Part shown: piece by piece, positions 62,852-64,000 of the stretch
Numbering within the stretch: position 1 is the stretch's first letter
Layout: each line of letters starts with the position of its first letter
Origin: Closterium sp. Naga37s-1
Taxonomy: Eukaryota > Streptophyta > Zygnematophyceae > Desmidiales > Closteriaceae
Reading direction: 5' to 3'
Assembly: GCA_947471745.1 (NCBI GenBank)
Contig: CANJKZ010000010.1
Coordinates: 715,501-779,500 of the forward strand
Length of the DNA stretch: 64,000 bases
The notes under the pieces: model-generated
What the model was told of the DNA's origin: nothing
Databases searched by the model: none
What the model saw: the letters and a program-made list of their open reading frames with translations, nothing else
Translations under genes and position numbers: made by a program

Positions 62852-64000
62852 CGCACTCGTGACGTCCCCTCCCCTCAGCAGCTCCGTGAGTGGTACACTG
62901 CACGCCAGAGGGGTGGGGGTGCTGGTCCGTGCACCTACGTCCTGCGCACCGGCGACCGCGCGGGTGAGCAGTGCGGGGGTGCGCACTCCACCCAGCGCTG
63001 CTTTGGCCGCCTCACGGACGCTTGGCGTCACCAGTTCCCTGAGGCCACTGAGATCCCCCGCTGGGGTGAGCTGTCTAGGGCGGGTGTAGCTGTCTTTGAC
63101 CTTGACTTTGATGCTATTCTTGCTGCCGTGTACACTGTGACTATTAGTGATGAGGGTGACTGTTACCGGTGTTTTCCGCCCGACCCGGGCATTGAGACTG
63201 CTGCTCTAGGTACTGGTGAGGCTGCTGCTCTAGGTGCTAGCGAGGCTGCTGCTCTAGGTGCGTCTGCTCCCTCAGGTGCTGGTGAGTCTGCTCTCTCAGG
63301 TTCTGCGTCGGCTTCGGCCTCCCACACCTTCACACTTGACTCGGGGGCTTCTCGCTCCTTCTTTCGAGACCGCACCACACTCACGCCGCTTGGCCGGCCA
63401 GTTGCGGTCTCCCTGGCAGACCCCTCTGGGGGTCCTGTCCTTGCTCACTTCTCCACTGTCCTCCCGTGTCCGGCGGCCCCCTCTGGCACCCTGTCTGGTC
63501 TCTACCTCCCCTCGTTCTCTACGAACTTGGTGAGTGGTGCTGACCTACAGGATGCGGGGGTTCACCAGTTCACTCCTGCGAGTCAGCGGGTGACCCACTG
63601 CACGGACGCTCGGACAGGCCGCCACCTGGCCACGTTTACACGTCGGCCAGGGTCGAGCCTGTACACACTGACCACTGCGTCTCCTCCAGTCCCTGCGTCT
63701 GGTCAGGTAGCTGCGTCGGGTCAGGTGTTTGCTGCAGCGTCCAGGTCTGGTCCTGAGTCTGCCCCCTGCTCGTGTCGCCTCCTGTCTCACGAGACTCTCC
63801 TCTGGCACCACCGCCTTGGCCACCCCTCCCTGCTTCATCTCCGGAGCATGGCCTCCCGTGTCCTTGTCTCTGGTCTTCCCCGGTCCCTCCCTCCCCTTCC
63901 TCCGGGGCCAGGCCCTACCTGCGTCCCCTGTGTCGAGGGACGGCAGCGGGCTACCCCTCACTCCTCCCAGTTTCCTCCGACAGAGGCCCCGCTGCAGACG
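62258..64000 (+). CDS. Copia gag C-terminus, protease and pre-integrase (partial, runs off window)
   Basis: From MYITLYYIVTRLPDSLRVVR the frame is open to the window end. It includes a poly-Gly tract (about 62580-62780) and a Gln run, then SPQQLREWY (about 62876) and the C-X13-C-X3-H-X4-C cluster with CTYVLRTGDRAGEQCG (about 62930). Protease TLDSGASRSFF (63332) and pre-integrase LLWHHRLGHPS (about 63797) follow. It is collinear with the minus-strand element's pol and shows what that element lost. The Gly tract would separate gag from the nucleic-acid-binding cluster. Confidence 0.88.

Larger units (their letters stand above)
60772..64000 (+). mobile_element. Copia element, 5' part, continuing beyond the window
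   Basis: LTR, primer-binding site, minisatellite leader, gag and the protease/pre-integrase part of pol are present. It is the same family as the minus-strand element (LTR start TGTCA(A/G)ATT, REWY motif, C-X13-C cluster) but keeps gag. It begins right after TGTTGGAA of the outer element's 3' LTR. TGGAA (60767-60771) is therefore a candidate target duplication. Confidence 0.9.

Overview
The window looks like nuclear DNA of a green plant-lineage eukaryote, most likely a streptophyte alga; that placement is an inference. Support comes from two intron-rich genes with plant-like products: a secreted DOMON plus cytochrome b561 redox protein, and the GARP tethering subunit VPS51. Introns start mostly with GTGAGT and end in AG. 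Ty1/copia elements are abundant, and there are two eukaryotic tRNA-Leu(CAG) genes. Nothing bacterial or organellar was seen.

Layout. 1-5405: a decayed but collinear non-LTR retrotransposon with a restriction-like endonuclease, ending in a poly(A) tail. 5406-6468: 5' flank of the first host gene. 6469-23259: the DOMON/b561 gene, eight exons whose phases all join to 856 codons. Its first intron holds an 8.7-kb copia element (6891-15547) whose RT-RNase H segment is tandemly triplicated. A tRNA-Leu sits in its fifth intron. 23885-47090: VPS51, nineteen exons joining to 864 codons. Its introns hold minisatellites, a palindrome-based satellite (41233-42300) and a 1.4-kb inverted repeat (38811-40177). 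47513-47593: a second tRNA-Leu. 47827 to about 60771: a gag/protease-only retroelement, split by a minus-strand copia element (48473-57170, 5-bp target duplication), which is itself split by a Tc1/mariner transposon (49094-50692, TA duplication). 60772-64000: the 5' part of another copia element that runs off the window.

Main unexplained structure. Almost every exon of both host genes is accompanied by tandem fragments of itself. Fragments upstream carry the acceptor site plus the 5' part of the exon. Fragments downstream carry the 3' part plus the donor site. Only one copy per exon has both splice sites, and those copies assemble into continuous reading frames. Scattered through the same introns is a family of short perfect palindromes with constant arms TTTTGAG/CTCAAAA around a variable self-complementary tetramer (TCGA, GCGC, AATT, ACGT). 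One is seen inserted in a copy of a VPS51 exon. Separately, all in-frame nonsense codons I found in the otherwise open transposon frames are TAG or TGA, none TAA. Where an undamaged copy is available, they are CAG to TAG or CGA to TGA, the pattern expected from deamination of cytosines methylated in CHG and CG contexts.
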